Positions 7,390-15,580 of a DNA stretch of 64,000 nucleotides are shown piece after piece. The stretch comes from an uncultured Erwinia sp. Lineage in GTDB: Bacteria > Pseudomonadota > Gammaproteobacteria > Enterobacterales > Enterobacteriaceae. Made by a program: the position numbers and the translations under genes. The stretch covers positions 26,880 to 90,879 of the forward strand of contig CAMIKG010000013.1 in the NCBI GenBank assembly GCA_946221915.1, in the 5' to 3' direction. The notes beneath the pieces are model-generated. The model had not been told where the DNA came from and made no database searches. It worked only from the letters and a program-made list of their open reading frames with translations. Each line of letters starts with the position of its first letter. Position 1 is the first letter of the stretch.

Positions 7390-8292
7390 CTAATGCCCCC
7401 CCACCACATCTGCCAGCGCCTCATCCAGCTGGAACCAGCGGAAACCAAATCCCGCCTCTTCGAGCCGTTTCGGCAGCACATGCTGTCCGCCCAGAACCAG
7501 CACCGCCGCTTCGCCCATCAGCAGCTGTACAGCGCTGGCCGGGGTGCGGAACACCGACGGGCGGTGCAGGGCATGGCCGAGCGTCGCGGCGAATTGTTCG
7601 TTCCGCACCGCATAGGGGGCAACCATATTAAATGGGCCGCGCAGTGAGGGATTGTCCAGCAACCAGAGGATGGCGTTCACCATATCGTCAATATGAATCC
7701 ACGGAATGTACTGCTTACCGCTGCCCAGCGGGCCACCAAAGCCGAGCTTAAACGGCATCCTGAGTTTCTCCAGCGCCCCGCCATGTTTCGCCAGCACCAC
7801 GCCGGTACGCAGCAGGCAGACACGCGTGCGTTCACTTTCAGCAGTGAGGGCCAGTTCTTCCCAGCGCGCGCACAGCTGATGGGTGAACTCATCATGGCCT
7901 GGATCGTCCTCGGTCACCACCACATCGCCGGTATCACCATAAAATCCGGTGGCGGAGCCGGAAATAAATACCGCAGGCGGCTGGCTGCTGGCATTAATCA
8001 GCGATGCCAGGCGCTCGGTGAGTTGCCAGCGGCTTTCGCACAGCTGCTGCTTATGTTCATCTGTCCAGCGCTTATCGGCAATCGGTTCGCCAGCCAGATT
8101 GATTACCGCATCGATCTCATTCAGATCGCGTTGCTGGTCGAGACCGGACCAGAAGTTAACATCCGTACCCAGTTTACTGCGCGCCGCCGCGACATCGCGC
8201 GTCACGACGCTAACCTGATGACCGGACTGCAACAGACGCGGTATCAGATGGCTGCCGATTAATCCGGTGCCGCCAGTGAGCAAAATATGCAT
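7390..8292 (-). CDS. yfcH: YfcH, SDR-type nucleotide-sugar epimerase-like protein
   Basis: 300 residues. The N-terminus carries the dinucleotide-binding motif GGTGLIGSHLIPR; the body contains the SGSATGFYGDTG and NMVAPY blocks and the C-terminal LPKRLEEAGFGFRW segment of the TIGR01777/DUF1731 subfamily of extended short-chain dehydrogenases. Substrate unknown. In E. coli folX lies between yfcH and yfcG; here only 120 bp separates them and folX is missing. Confidence 0.9.
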   Translation of the reverse strand: MHILLTGGTGLIGSHLIPRLLQSGHQVSVVTRDVAAARSKLGTDVNFWSGLDQQRDLNEIDAVINLAGEPIADKRWTDEHKQQLCESRWQLTERLASLINASSQPPAVFISGSATGFYGDTGDVVVTEDDPGHDEFTHQLCARWEELALTAESERTRVCLLRTGVVLAKHGGALEKLRMPFKLGFGGPLGSGKQYIPWIHIDDMVNAILWLLDNPSLRGPFNMVAPYAVRNEQFAATLGHALHRPSVFRTPASAVQLLMGEAAVLVLGGQHVLPKRLEEAGFGFRWFQLDEALADVVGGH

Positions 8293-8412
8293 GCTGAGTT
8301 CCTTACGCGTTGTTTGACAGCATGTTTTAGCTTAGAAGAGAACTGTCGGAAATGTATGTGATATCTGTCAGAGTTAACGGACGAGGCCATTCTCATCCGC
8401 TGCTGCTGAGTA

Positions 8413-9039
8413 TCAGCCGTGAGCCAGTTCCAGTGCACGCTGGGTTGCCGGACGGGTGCGAATACGTTCGAACCAGTTACGCACCGCCGGATAATCCGCC
8501 AGATCAATCCGCTGGCGCTCATGGGAATTGACCCACGGCCAGATGGCCATATCGGCAATGCTGTAGTGCTCGCCCGCCACCCAGGGTTTCTGCTCCAGCT
8601 GGCGGTTCAGCACGCCATACAGGCGCTGAGTTTCTACCTGGAAGCGCTCAATCGCATAGGGCACCGGCTGTGGGGCAAAATGGTTGAAGTGATGGTTCTG
8701 ACCAAGCATCGGACCAAAACCGCCCATTTGCCAGAACAGCCACTGCAGCGTAGTGCTGCGTTCACGCAGCTCGGCGCTGAGGAATTTGCCGCTTTTTTCC
8801 GCCAGATAAACCAAAATGGCGCCCGATTCAAACAGGCTGACTGGCGCGCCGCCATCGACCGGCTGATGGTCGACAATCGCCGGGATCTTGTTATTGGGCG
8901 CGATAGCGAGAAATTCAGGCGTAAACTGCTCGCCTTTGCCAATATTTACCCGATGCAGCTTATAGGGCAGGCCAGACTCTTCCAGAAACAGCGTGATTTT
9001 GTGGCCATTGGGGGTCCCGGCGTAATAGAGATCGATCAT
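8413..9039 (-). CDS. yfcG: YfcG, glutathione S-transferase family disulfide reductase
   Basis: 208 residues from the ATG at 9039, which has GGAG at good spacing and matches the family start MIDLYYAGTPNGHK; seven further codons upstream are open but not conserved. The N-terminal thioredoxin-like domain contains the glutathione-site ESGAI motif and the helical C-terminal domain has YSIADMAIWPW. E. coli YfcG (Nu class) reduces small disulfides with two glutathiones. Divergent from yfcF. Confidence 0.92.
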   Translation of the reverse strand: MIDLYYAGTPNGHKITLFLEESGLPYKLHRVNIGKGEQFTPEFLAIAPNNKIPAIVDHQPVDGGAPVSLFESGAILVYLAEKSGKFLSAELRERSTTLQWLFWQMGGFGPMLGQNHHFNHFAPQPVPYAIERFQVETQRLYGVLNRQLEQKPWVAGEHYSIADMAIWPWVNSHERQRIDLADYPAVRNWFERIRTRPATQRALELAHG

Positions 9040-9219
9040 GATGACTCCAAATAAAATCAAGCGTTAACCTTATTGTTTCCGCAATATAGAACAATTACCT
9101 GCAGGTTAAAAGGCGTGGCGCGGACCTTTACCAAATAGCAAAAATGCGCATTGCCTTCATGACTAAAAATCGGTAAACAGGAGAGAGCAAATTCGTCACG
9201 TCAGCTTAAAGGAATCAGC

Positions 9220-9861
9220 ATGGAATACCCGAATATAACTCTGTGGTCGGATGCATCGTTTTTCAGTCCTTATGTGATGTCTGTGTATGTCGCCTTAACG
9301 GAGAAGGGCATTCCTTTCAGCGTGAAACGCGTCGATTTGGCCGCGGGTGAGCACCACACCAGCGCGTATCGTGAACTCTCTCTGACGTCGCGCGTACCCA
9401 CACTGCAACTGGATGACTTCCTGCTGAGCGAGTCCTCCGCCATTGCGGAACATCTCGAAGAGCGTTTTCCTGCGCCACAATTTGAGCGCCTTTACCCGCG
9501 AGACACAGAAAAACGCGCACGCGCACGTCAGATTCAGGCATGGTTACGCAGCGATCTGGTGGCACTGCGTTCCGAGCGTCCTACCGAAGTGCTGTTCGCC
9601 GACGAAAAATTCCCGCCGTTAAGCGCTGATGGTCAGGCCGCAGCGCAGAAGCTGATAACGGCTGCCAGCAGCCTGTTGCAGGATGGTCAGCAGAACCTGT
9701 TTGGCGAATGGTGCATTGCTGATACTGACCTGGCGATTATGCTTAACCGCCTGGCGCTGCATGGCGATGAACTGCCGCCAACGCTGGCGGACTATGCCCA
9801 CTTCCAGTGGCAGCGTGCCTCGGTGCAGCTGTGGCTGGCGGAATCCAGCAAAACGCAGTAA
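9220..9861 (+). CDS. yfcF: YfcF, glutathione S-transferase family protein
   Basis: 213 residues. N-terminal thioredoxin-like fold (ITLWSDASFFSPYVMSVYVAL), glutathione-site SESSAIAEHLEERF, and a C-terminal helical domain with WCIADTDLAIMLNRL, all as in E. coli YfcF, which has GST and peroxidase activity. Divergent from yfcG across a 180-bp gap. The yfcE phosphodiesterase gene that follows it in E. coli is absent. Confidence 0.92.
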   Translation: MEYPNITLWSDASFFSPYVMSVYVALTEKGIPFSVKRVDLAAGEHHTSAYRELSLTSRVPTLQLDDFLLSESSAIAEHLEERFPAPQFERLYPRDTEKRARARQIQAWLRSDLVALRSERPTEVLFADEKFPPLSADGQAAAQKLITAASSLLQDGQQNLFGEWCIADTDLAIMLNRLALHGDELPPTLADYAHFQWQRASVQLWLAESSKTQ

Positions 9862-9950
9862 TGATTGCGTCAATAAAGATTAACCAGTACTTTTAACGGT
9901 TGCGAAAACAGGGCGCACAACGATGCGCCAGAACAGAAAAAGGGTTACTG

Positions 9951-10472
9951 ATGGTGGAGCAAAGTCAGGCTGGCGCGACAGAGTGGGTGGATATCGTTAA
10001 CGAAGAGAACGAGGTTATCGCTCAGTCCAGCCGGGCGCAGATGCGCGCGCAGTGTCTGCGGCACCGTGCGACCTATATTGTGGTGCACGATGGCATGGGC
10101 AAAATTCTTGTGCAGCGTCGCACGATGACCAAAGACTTTATGCCGGGCATGCTGGACTGTACCGCAGGCGGTGTCGTGCAAAGCGGTGAGGCGATGCTGG
10201 AATCGGCGCGACGTGAAGCCGAAGAGGAGTTGGGGATCGCCGATGTACCTTTTGCTGACCATGGCCTGTTCTATTTCGAAGACGCCCATTGCCGGGTCTG
10301 GGGCGGGCTGTTCAGCTGCGTTTCTCACGGTCCTTTCGCGATGCAGGAAGAGGAAGTGGAAGAAGTGTTCTGGATGACGCCGGAAGAGATCACCAGCCGC
10401 TGCGATGAGTTCACCGCCGATTCACTGAAAGCCCTTTCCCTGTGGTTAAGCCGCAATAAAGAGCAATACTAA
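9951..10472 (+). CDS. yfcD: YfcD, Nudix hydrolase
   Basis: 173 residues with a complete Nudix box (GGVVQSGE, seven residues, REAEEELGI), which binds metal and cleaves nucleoside diphosphate-linked compounds. WVDIVNEENEVIAQSSR and RATYIVVHDGMGKILVQRR match E. coli YfcD. The ATG at 9951 with AGGG upstream is chosen over a longer frame because it matches the family N-terminus. Substrate unknown. It marks the left border of the accessory island. Confidence 0.9.
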   Translation: MVEQSQAGATEWVDIVNEENEVIAQSSRAQMRAQCLRHRATYIVVHDGMGKILVQRRTMTKDFMPGMLDCTAGGVVQSGEAMLESARREAEEELGIADVPFADHGLFYFEDAHCRVWGGLFSCVSHGPFAMQEEEVEEVFWMTPEEITSRCDEFTADSLKALSLWLSRNKEQY

Positions 10473-10581
10473 TTCTTCCGTCCTGTTTTATTGTATTTAT
10501 TAACAATAAAGCAGGATGGGTAATTTCTGATTGTCTTGTTATCCTTTTCTGACACCCCGAATGATATGTCGATTTTTTGAA

Positions 10582-10626
10582 TTGATATATTATATATCAA
10601 CGTCATTGATTCTTATTATCATTCTC
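10582..10626 (+). promoter_or_regulatory. Palindrome and Fur-like box upstream of the small peptide gene
   Basis: TTGATATA-TTA-TATATCAA (10582-10600) is a near-symmetric operator-like palindrome. GATTCTTATTATCATTCTC (10608-10626) matches the 19-bp Fur box GATAATGATAATCATTATC at about 14 positions. Both lie 125-170 bp before the gene at 10752. Iron or other control is inference; the region is AT-rich, so a chance match is possible. Confidence 0.35.
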
Positions 10627-10751
10627 ATTGCTAATGCGTAATAGCGGTATTATTTTAATCCTGCCACCTGGTGAGATAAATGGTGGTGGCTATAACTGCT
10701 GTTTTTATCCAGGGGTAATAACGATTATATTTAATTAAAAGGAAGGCAATC

Positions 10752-10934
10752 ATGAATAATAAAATCATTGCAACAACGCTTTTTACCCTCATCGGTTGTT
10801 CCGGGGTAAGTAGCGCCTGGGCCTGTTCTCTTTTGCCACAACCTGCTGCAGCGATCTGCAATCTGGCCTGCGACAATCTCTCGGGAATGGCGCAGATGGT
10901 GTGTAAGCTCGGCCGGACTCAGCATAATAAATAA
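10752..10934 (+). CDS. Small secreted four-cysteine peptide
   Basis: 60 residues, not a family I recognise. The first 24 form a Sec signal peptide (MNNKIIATTLFTLIG to SSAWA), with predicted cleavage just before Cys25. The 36-residue mature peptide has four cysteines at 25, 36, 40 and 51, giving a symmetric C-x10-C-x3-C-x10-C pattern suited to two disulfides in a helical hairpin. AAGGAAGG precedes the ATG, and the gene has its own terminator, so it looks like a monocistronic unit. It lies between yfcD and the car cluster; whether it belongs to that cluster is unknown. Not an obvious lipoprotein, since the residues before Cys25 (SAWA) are not a lipobox. Confidence 0.6.
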   Translation: MNNKIIATTLFTLIGCSGVSSAWACSLLPQPAAAICNLACDNLSGMAQMVCKLGRTQHNK

Positions 10935-10984
10935 AATGGTAATTGTTTGATGTGGCGTCATCACTGGGGTTAATGTTTATCCGT

Positions 10985-11016
10985 AAAGCCATCTGCATTT
11001 ATGCTGATGGCTTTTT
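10985..11016 (+). terminator. Terminator after the small peptide gene
   Basis: AAGCCATC and GATGGCTT enclose a 12-base loop and are followed by six T residues. Confidence 0.75.
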
Positions 11017-11296
11017 TATCGTTATGAACCAATGAAATTGGTTGCATTTATGCATTAACTGCTAAGTTTGGCAATATGTAGTGTTGCTTTAATTGTAATG
11101 TCGCAATATAAGATATCGCTAATGAGCGTTAATTTATGGAGGGGTGTCGCCAGTCAGGCTGCTCTAAGGTTTATATTGTAAAGTGAAACAAATATGATGA
11201 GTCTGACTTGTTAGGTTTTTTTCGTAATGATAGCTTTGGCGCTCAGGAAGAAAAAAGAGTATTAACGTCGTTGTTAATATAGAAAGGAGCCGTGTA
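11017..11296 (+). promoter_or_regulatory. Leader region of the car cluster
   Basis: About 280 bp of AT-rich DNA that should hold the car promoter. I see no LuxR-type lux box and no carR. Just before the ribosome site AAAGGAG, the arms TATTAAC (11260-11266) and GTTAATA (11273-11279) form an inverted repeat that could act as an operator or a leader hairpin. No open frame here is convincing. Confidence 0.35.
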
Positions 11297-12808
11297 ATGA
11301 GCGTTGAATTTCTGTTTGTCAGTCGTGGTGATGATGGGAAAATTGCTGAAATAAATTCTGAGTATCATGCAGAGGATTTATCATGTGGAATGCTACTTTT
11401 TAAAAATAGAGATAATGTGAGTATGTGCCAGACTGAGCAGATAAGCGCTTGGTTAATTGGTGAAATTTATAACATTGATACATTAAGATTAATAGTTGGG
11501 CAACTGGACGGACAAGCTTGGTCGCTTAATCCTGCCGAAGTGCTCCTGAAATTAAAAGCACATCTGGGCAATAGCGCGCTTTCACTCGCGGAAGGTGATT
11601 TTTGTCTCTTTATGCAACAGAACCGCCATGAGCTGGTGATAGTGACCGATCCGCTTGGTCTGAATCTGGTGAGCGTGGTAAAAGCCGAGCGCTTATGGAT
11701 AACCAATAGCCTGAAAATGGTGGGGGAAATGGCAGGCAGCAGCGTATTCCATTTTATGCCAGCTACGGGCGCTATCTTTCGTCCTTTTAAAGCGGATGAT
11801 TTTTCTCCCATCGGGAATGTTGTCAGGCTAAAACCAGGTTCTGTAAACACCATTGCCCGGGATTGTCAGTATTTCCCTTACCTTGAGAGCCAGTTATTGA
11901 GTCAGCCAGCCAAAACGTATGGACGACAGCTCAAACAGGCTAAGTTATTAGATTTGATTGACCAGGTGCTGCGCGACGGTATTTCCGTACTGGCGGAAAA
12001 GAGCGATGTTGCCGGCATCCCGCTCTCCGGGGGACTGGATTCCAGTCTGGTGACGATGCTGGCGTGCCACTATTTCCGTAAGGTAAAAACCTGGTCAATT
12101 GGCACAGAGCAAGAGAATGAGTTTGCCTTTTCTTCGCTGGTGGCGGAAGCACTCGGCACCGAGCATGAAGTAAAGATATTGAGCGATGGTGAAATACTAA
12201 GTGGGCTAGTAAATGCCATTTATCATAATGAAATATATGATGGTCTCTCGGCAGAAATACAGTGTGGTTTATTCACGCTTTATCCACTCGTGGCCGGGAA
12301 AGTTTCTTCGCTATTAACCGGCTATGGTGCAGATTTGCTGTTTGGTGGAATATTGAATACCGCGGAAAAAAGCCCAGATCCGAATGCGCTGCTGGCTCAG
12401 CAAGTTTACCGCACACGCTGGACAGGCGAATTCGTGACGCATGGCGCGCGACATTATGGCCTGAGAGTTTATCATCCCTTCTGGCGTAATGGTATGATAG
12501 CGCTATGCCGGCATTTAGAGCCGGCGTTTAAAATAAAAGATAATGAAGTGAAATATATTCTTCGCGTTTACGCAGATATGCTGAAGGAACTGCCAAAAGA
12601 AATTGTCTGGCGTAAGAAAATCGGCATTCATGAGGGTTCCGCACTGAACCATGCATTTGCCAGAATTATTGGTACAGGCTGCAATAATTATCAGCGGAAA
12701 ACACAATTCAGTTACTGGTTATGGCAGCAATTTTTAACCGCTCAGCTCGCCCCGGAACAGGTCACTCTGGAAAACCTTCCCGCTCTGTTAAAAGGAAGCC
12801 CGCAATGA
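11297..12808 (+). CDS. carA: CarA carbapenam synthetase (beta-lactam synthetase)
   Basis: ATP-dependent closure of (2S,5S)-carboxymethylproline to the carbapenam beta-lactam. 503 residues, the same length as Pectobacterium CarA and alike throughout. It has the asparagine synthetase B fold but lacks the Cys2 nucleophile (starts MSVEF), so it cannot use glutamine, as in CarA. The pyrophosphate loop SGGLDSS is at 244-250. The catalytic residues reported for CarA (Tyr345, Glu380, Lys443) correspond with a constant offset of two to Tyr343 in TGYGAD, Glu378 in WTGEF and Lys441 in WRKKIG. AAAGGAG precedes the ATG. First gene of carABCEFG; overlaps carB by four bases. Confidence 0.95.
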   Translation: MSVEFLFVSRGDDGKIAEINSEYHAEDLSCGMLLFKNRDNVSMCQTEQISAWLIGEIYNIDTLRLIVGQLDGQAWSLNPAEVLLKLKAHLGNSALSLAEGDFCLFMQQNRHELVIVTDPLGLNLVSVVKAERLWITNSLKMVGEMAGSSVFHFMPATGAIFRPFKADDFSPIGNVVRLKPGSVNTIARDCQYFPYLESQLLSQPAKTYGRQLKQAKLLDLIDQVLRDGISVLAEKSDVAGIPLSGGLDSSLVTMLACHYFRKVKTWSIGTEQENEFAFSSLVAEALGTEHEVKILSDGEILSGLVNAIYHNEIYDGLSAEIQCGLFTLYPLVAGKVSSLLTGYGADLLFGGILNTAEKSPDPNALLAQQVYRTRWTGEFVTHGARHYGLRVYHPFWRNGMIALCRHLEPAFKIKDNEVKYILRVYADMLKELPKEIVWRKKIGIHEGSALNHAFARIIGTGCNNYQRKTQFSYWLWQQFLTAQLAPEQVTLENLPALLKGSPQ

Positions 12809-13551
12809 TCATTGAGGAAGACAGCAATAATGTGCGTATTTTGACGCTTAACCATGCTAATAAACATAATCCTTTTAACCTGAAGTTAGAGGAGGAAATT
12901 AAAGCGGCGTTACAAAAAGCGGATCGCGATGAACATATTCAGGCGGTTGTGGTTTATGGCGGAAAAGGCCGTTCCTTTTCCTGTGGCGGAGATTTCAACG
13001 AGGTCAGGAAATTATCCGGTGGCCCGGAAGTGGAACAATGGATCGACAGGGTTATCGATCTGTATACCGCGGTGCTTAATCTGAGCAAACCGAGCATTGC
13101 GGCAATTGAAGGCTATGCGATTGGCATGGGGTTTCAGTTTGCCATGATGTTTGACCAGCGAATAATGGCGCATGACGCGCAACTGATTATGCCGGAACTA
13201 AAGCATGGCATTGGTTGCTCAGTGGGGGCGGCTATCCTTAATTTCACGCGCGGCCATAACCGCATGAAAAATATCGTGCTGGCTTGTGATGAACTGGGAG
13301 CAGAGGAGTGCTTGCACTATGCACTGGTTGATCAGGTCATCAGCCGTGAGGCGTTGTTGCCTGTTGCAATCAGACGTGCAGAACAGATGGCAGGTTACCC
13401 TCGGGTTGCTTTCAGTAATACCAAGCAAAGTTTTAACAGAGATTTTATTACGGTGCTGGAAAGAACCCGTGTGGAGTCTAAACGCGTGCACCGCCGGGCT
13501 TTCGCAGCGCGCGAAGCGCAACATCATTTCAGTCACATTCTTGGTAATTAA
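12805..13551 (+). CDS. carB: CarB carboxymethylproline synthase
   Basis: Crotonase-fold enzyme that joins malonyl-CoA and pyrroline-5-carboxylate to give (2S,5S)-carboxymethylproline, the substrate of CarA. 248 residues from an ATGA overlap with carA; the longer frame upstream lies inside carA. The oxyanion-hole segment is SFSCGGDFNEV and the catalytic Glu131 of CarB is present at residue 131 (MPELKHGIG). KHNPF near residue 20 and AIEGYAIGMGFQFAMMFDQR also match the family. It needs a supply of pyrroline-5-carboxylate, which carD would normally provide. Confidence 0.95.
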   Translation: MIIEEDSNNVRILTLNHANKHNPFNLKLEEEIKAALQKADRDEHIQAVVVYGGKGRSFSCGGDFNEVRKLSGGPEVEQWIDRVIDLYTAVLNLSKPSIAAIEGYAIGMGFQFAMMFDQRIMAHDAQLIMPELKHGIGCSVGAAILNFTRGHNRMKNIVLACDELGAEECLHYALVDQVISREALLPVAIRRAEQMAGYPRVAFSNTKQSFNRDFITVLERTRVESKRVHRRAFAAREAQHHFSHILGN

Positions 13552-13575
13552 TATTAATTCAGATGAGGGATTATG

Positions 13576-14406
13576 ATGAATACACAATTGCAATGGCAGC
13601 CATTAATGGCATCAGGCTTTGGTGCCAGAATGGCCGCTGAAGCCTTCCGTGAAAGCCATACGGAAGAGATTAAAAAATTACTGATGCGTCAGGGATTTCT
13701 GCTTGTCAGTCAGCTGCGACTCGATGCAAACCAGTTTCGGGATCTTTACAGCCAGTATGGTACGATAGTGGAATATGCCGATGAGAAAATAGATGTGGGT
13801 TTCGGTTATCGCGATACGCTGAAATTGGAAGGCGAAAAAGGCAAAGTTGTCACAGGCCGCGGACAACTTCCTCTGCATGCTGATGGCGGCTTACTGCTTT
13901 CGCAGGTAGATCAGGTGTTCTTGTATGCTGCCGAAATAAAAAATGTGAAATTTCGTGGCGCTACTACAGTATGTGACCATGCTCTGGCTTGTAGGGAAAT
14001 GCCGGCGCATTTGTTGAGAGTGCTGGAAAACGAAACCTTTGAAGTTCGGGTGCTGGAACGCGGTTACTACGCAGATGTCTCGCCGCACGGCTGGTTTAAG
14101 GTGCCAGTATTTACCGATTTAGGCTGGGTGCGGAAGATGTTGCTCTACTTCCCATTTGATGACGGGCAACCAGCAAGCTGGGAGCCGCGCATTATTGGCT
14201 TTACTGAATGGGAAACGAAAACGTTCTTTGCTGAACTGACGCAGTTTATGAAGCATCCCCGTTATTATTATAAACATTACTGGCAGGATGGCGAACTGTT
14301 GATTATGGATAATCGCCGGGTCATTCATGAAAGAGAAGAATTTAATGATGATGATATAATTCGTCGTCTTTATCGCGGCCAGACGGTTGAGGTAAATTAT
14401 ATCTAA
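13576..14406 (+). CDS. carC: CarC carbapenem synthase, Fe(II)/2-oxoglutarate oxygenase
   Basis: Catalyses C5 epimerisation and C2-C3 desaturation of the carbapenam to (5R)-carbapen-2-em-3-carboxylate, the active antibiotic. 276 residues. The iron ligands of CarC are conserved at the same numbers when the second of two adjacent ATGs is used: His101 and Asp103 (PLHADGG) and His251 (RRVIHERE); Arg263, the 2-oxoglutarate anchor, is also in place. That numbering and better spacing from GAGGG favour 13576 over 13573. Very high similarity to Pectobacterium CarC (GRGQLP, HALAC, VRVLERGYY). It follows carB by 24 bp. Confidence 0.95.
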   Translation: MNTQLQWQPLMASGFGARMAAEAFRESHTEEIKKLLMRQGFLLVSQLRLDANQFRDLYSQYGTIVEYADEKIDVGFGYRDTLKLEGEKGKVVTGRGQLPLHADGGLLLSQVDQVFLYAAEIKNVKFRGATTVCDHALACREMPAHLLRVLENETFEVRVLERGYYADVSPHGWFKVPVFTDLGWVRKMLLYFPFDDGQPASWEPRIIGFTEWETKTFFAELTQFMKHPRYYYKHYWQDGELLIMDNRRVIHEREEFNDDDIIRRLYRGQTVEVNYI

Positions 14407-14483
14407 ATTTATCGTCATTGCATTTAATGTTATTTATCAAAAAATAAGCGAGTTTATTATAAATTGACTAAAGGAGCGTCACC

Positions 14484-14756
14484 ATGCAGAGTGAACGCTA
14501 TCGATTAACCATGGATGATAATGTACTTGTTATCTGTAGTGATGAAACTTTACTACAGTGCGCCTGTAATAATCACATTGATTTAAATTATCGTTGTGCA
14601 GCCGGTTATTGCGGCTGCTGTAAAGTGAAATTAGTGTCGGGACAGGTCTTTCTTGACCATTCTGGCGGAATTTCACGTGAAGAGATTGACAGTGGTTTTA
14701 TTCTGGCATGTTGTGCTTATCCGCGAAGTGATGTGGCGATCGAAATGGAGGGTTGA
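14484..14756 (+). CDS. carE: CarE-like [2Fe-2S] ferredoxin
   Basis: 90 residues with plant-type ferredoxin ligands Cys38, Cys43 and Cys46 (YRCAAGYCGCCKV) and Cys76 in FILACC. In the known car clusters CarE is thought to work with the proline dehydrogenase CarD in supplying pyrroline-5-carboxylate. Here carD is missing: carC and carE are separated by 77 bp of AT-rich DNA with no visible carD remnant. AAAGGAG precedes the ATG. Its partner in this organism is therefore unclear. Confidence 0.85.
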   Translation: MQSERYRLTMDDNVLVICSDETLLQCACNNHIDLNYRCAAGYCGCCKVKLVSGQVFLDHSGGISREEIDSGFILACCAYPRSDVAIEMEG

Positions 14757-15580
14757 TGCGTTATATTCTGCTGTTACTGGTTCTTTTATTTCTCACTAAG
14801 GAAAGCGTGGCCAGTGTTGTGGAGGAAAAATACCTGGACGGCGGCATGTATTACGTTGGTGCTGTTTTCGGAGAACACGACTATAAAGCACAGGCGAATG
14901 TGCAGATACAGCCGTTTTATATGATGACAACGGAGGTGAGTTACGCGTTATGGCAATCGGTTTATCACTGGGCCGCGAGCCATGGATATCAGTTTGATGA
15001 TGGCTGTAACGGGTCTGTTGACGAAGATTGTCGGCCATCGGGAGCGAGGGATGATCAGCACCCGGTCACCCATGTTGAATGGCTGGATAGCGTGATTTTC
15101 GCCAATGCATTGAGTGAAAAGCTGAAGTTGCAGCCGGTATATCGTCTGAGTAACGGCGCACCGCTGCGGGATAAGGCCCAAACGGCGCAATTTCACGTTG
15201 ATCCTGCCGCGAACGGTTACCGGTTGCCGACGCTTAACGAGTGGCATATCGCCGCGCGCGGCGGGAAAGCGGCGCTGGTGGCCGGAACCTATGGCAATCC
15301 TCACTCTGGCAGTGCAACGGCAGCACCGCAACGTGAAGTATATGGCACCCATCGTGTCAAAAGCGGGCAGGCGAATGCGTCAGGATTGTATGGTATGGAC
15401 AGGAATGTCTCGGAGTGGGTGTATGACAGTGAGTTAATGGCGAATATCAGAATGTATTATTACTGCGGCGGCAGCTATTCATTTTTGACCGGGTCGCTGG
15501 CCAGCTGTGATTTCCACAGTGCTGGTTTTACCGGGCCTGATATTGGTTTCAGGCTGGTAAGGAGCGATGTGGGTGCGTAA
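14756..15580 (+). CDS. carF: CarF-like carbapenem immunity protein, FGE-sulfatase fold
   Basis: 274 residues with a Sec signal peptide (MRYILLLLVLLFLTKES, cleavage near SVAS). The rest shows the formylglycine-generating-enzyme/SUMF1 signature: MMTTEVSYALWQ, HPVTHVEWLDS, GYRLPTLNEWHIAAR, NVSEWVYD and GFRLVR. CarF and CarG protect producers from their own carbapenem by a periplasmic mechanism separate from beta-lactamases; position and fold support that role. The start overlaps the carE stop (TGATG) with GGAGGG at good spacing; a TTG codon just upstream is the other option. Confidence 0.88.
   Translation: MRYILLLLVLLFLTKESVASVVEEKYLDGGMYYVGAVFGEHDYKAQANVQIQPFYMMTTEVSYALWQSVYHWAASHGYQFDDGCNGSVDEDCRPSGARDDQHPVTHVEWLDSVIFANALSEKLKLQPVYRLSNGAPLRDKAQTAQFHVDPAANGYRLPTLNEWHIAARGGKAALVAGTYGNPHSGSATAAPQREVYGTHRVKSGQANASGLYGMDRNVSEWVYDSELMANIRMYYYCGGSYSFLTGSLASCDFHSAGFTGPDIGFRLVRSDVGA

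Noticed and set aside
8419..9054. 211-codon frame antisense to yfcG
   Set aside because: Shadow of a conserved glutathione S-transferase gene.
11297..12808. Asparagine synthetase or lasso peptide cyclase instead of CarA
   Set aside because: No Cys2, no lasso precursor or protease next to it, and the following crotonase and oxygenase genes match CarB and CarC at their active sites.
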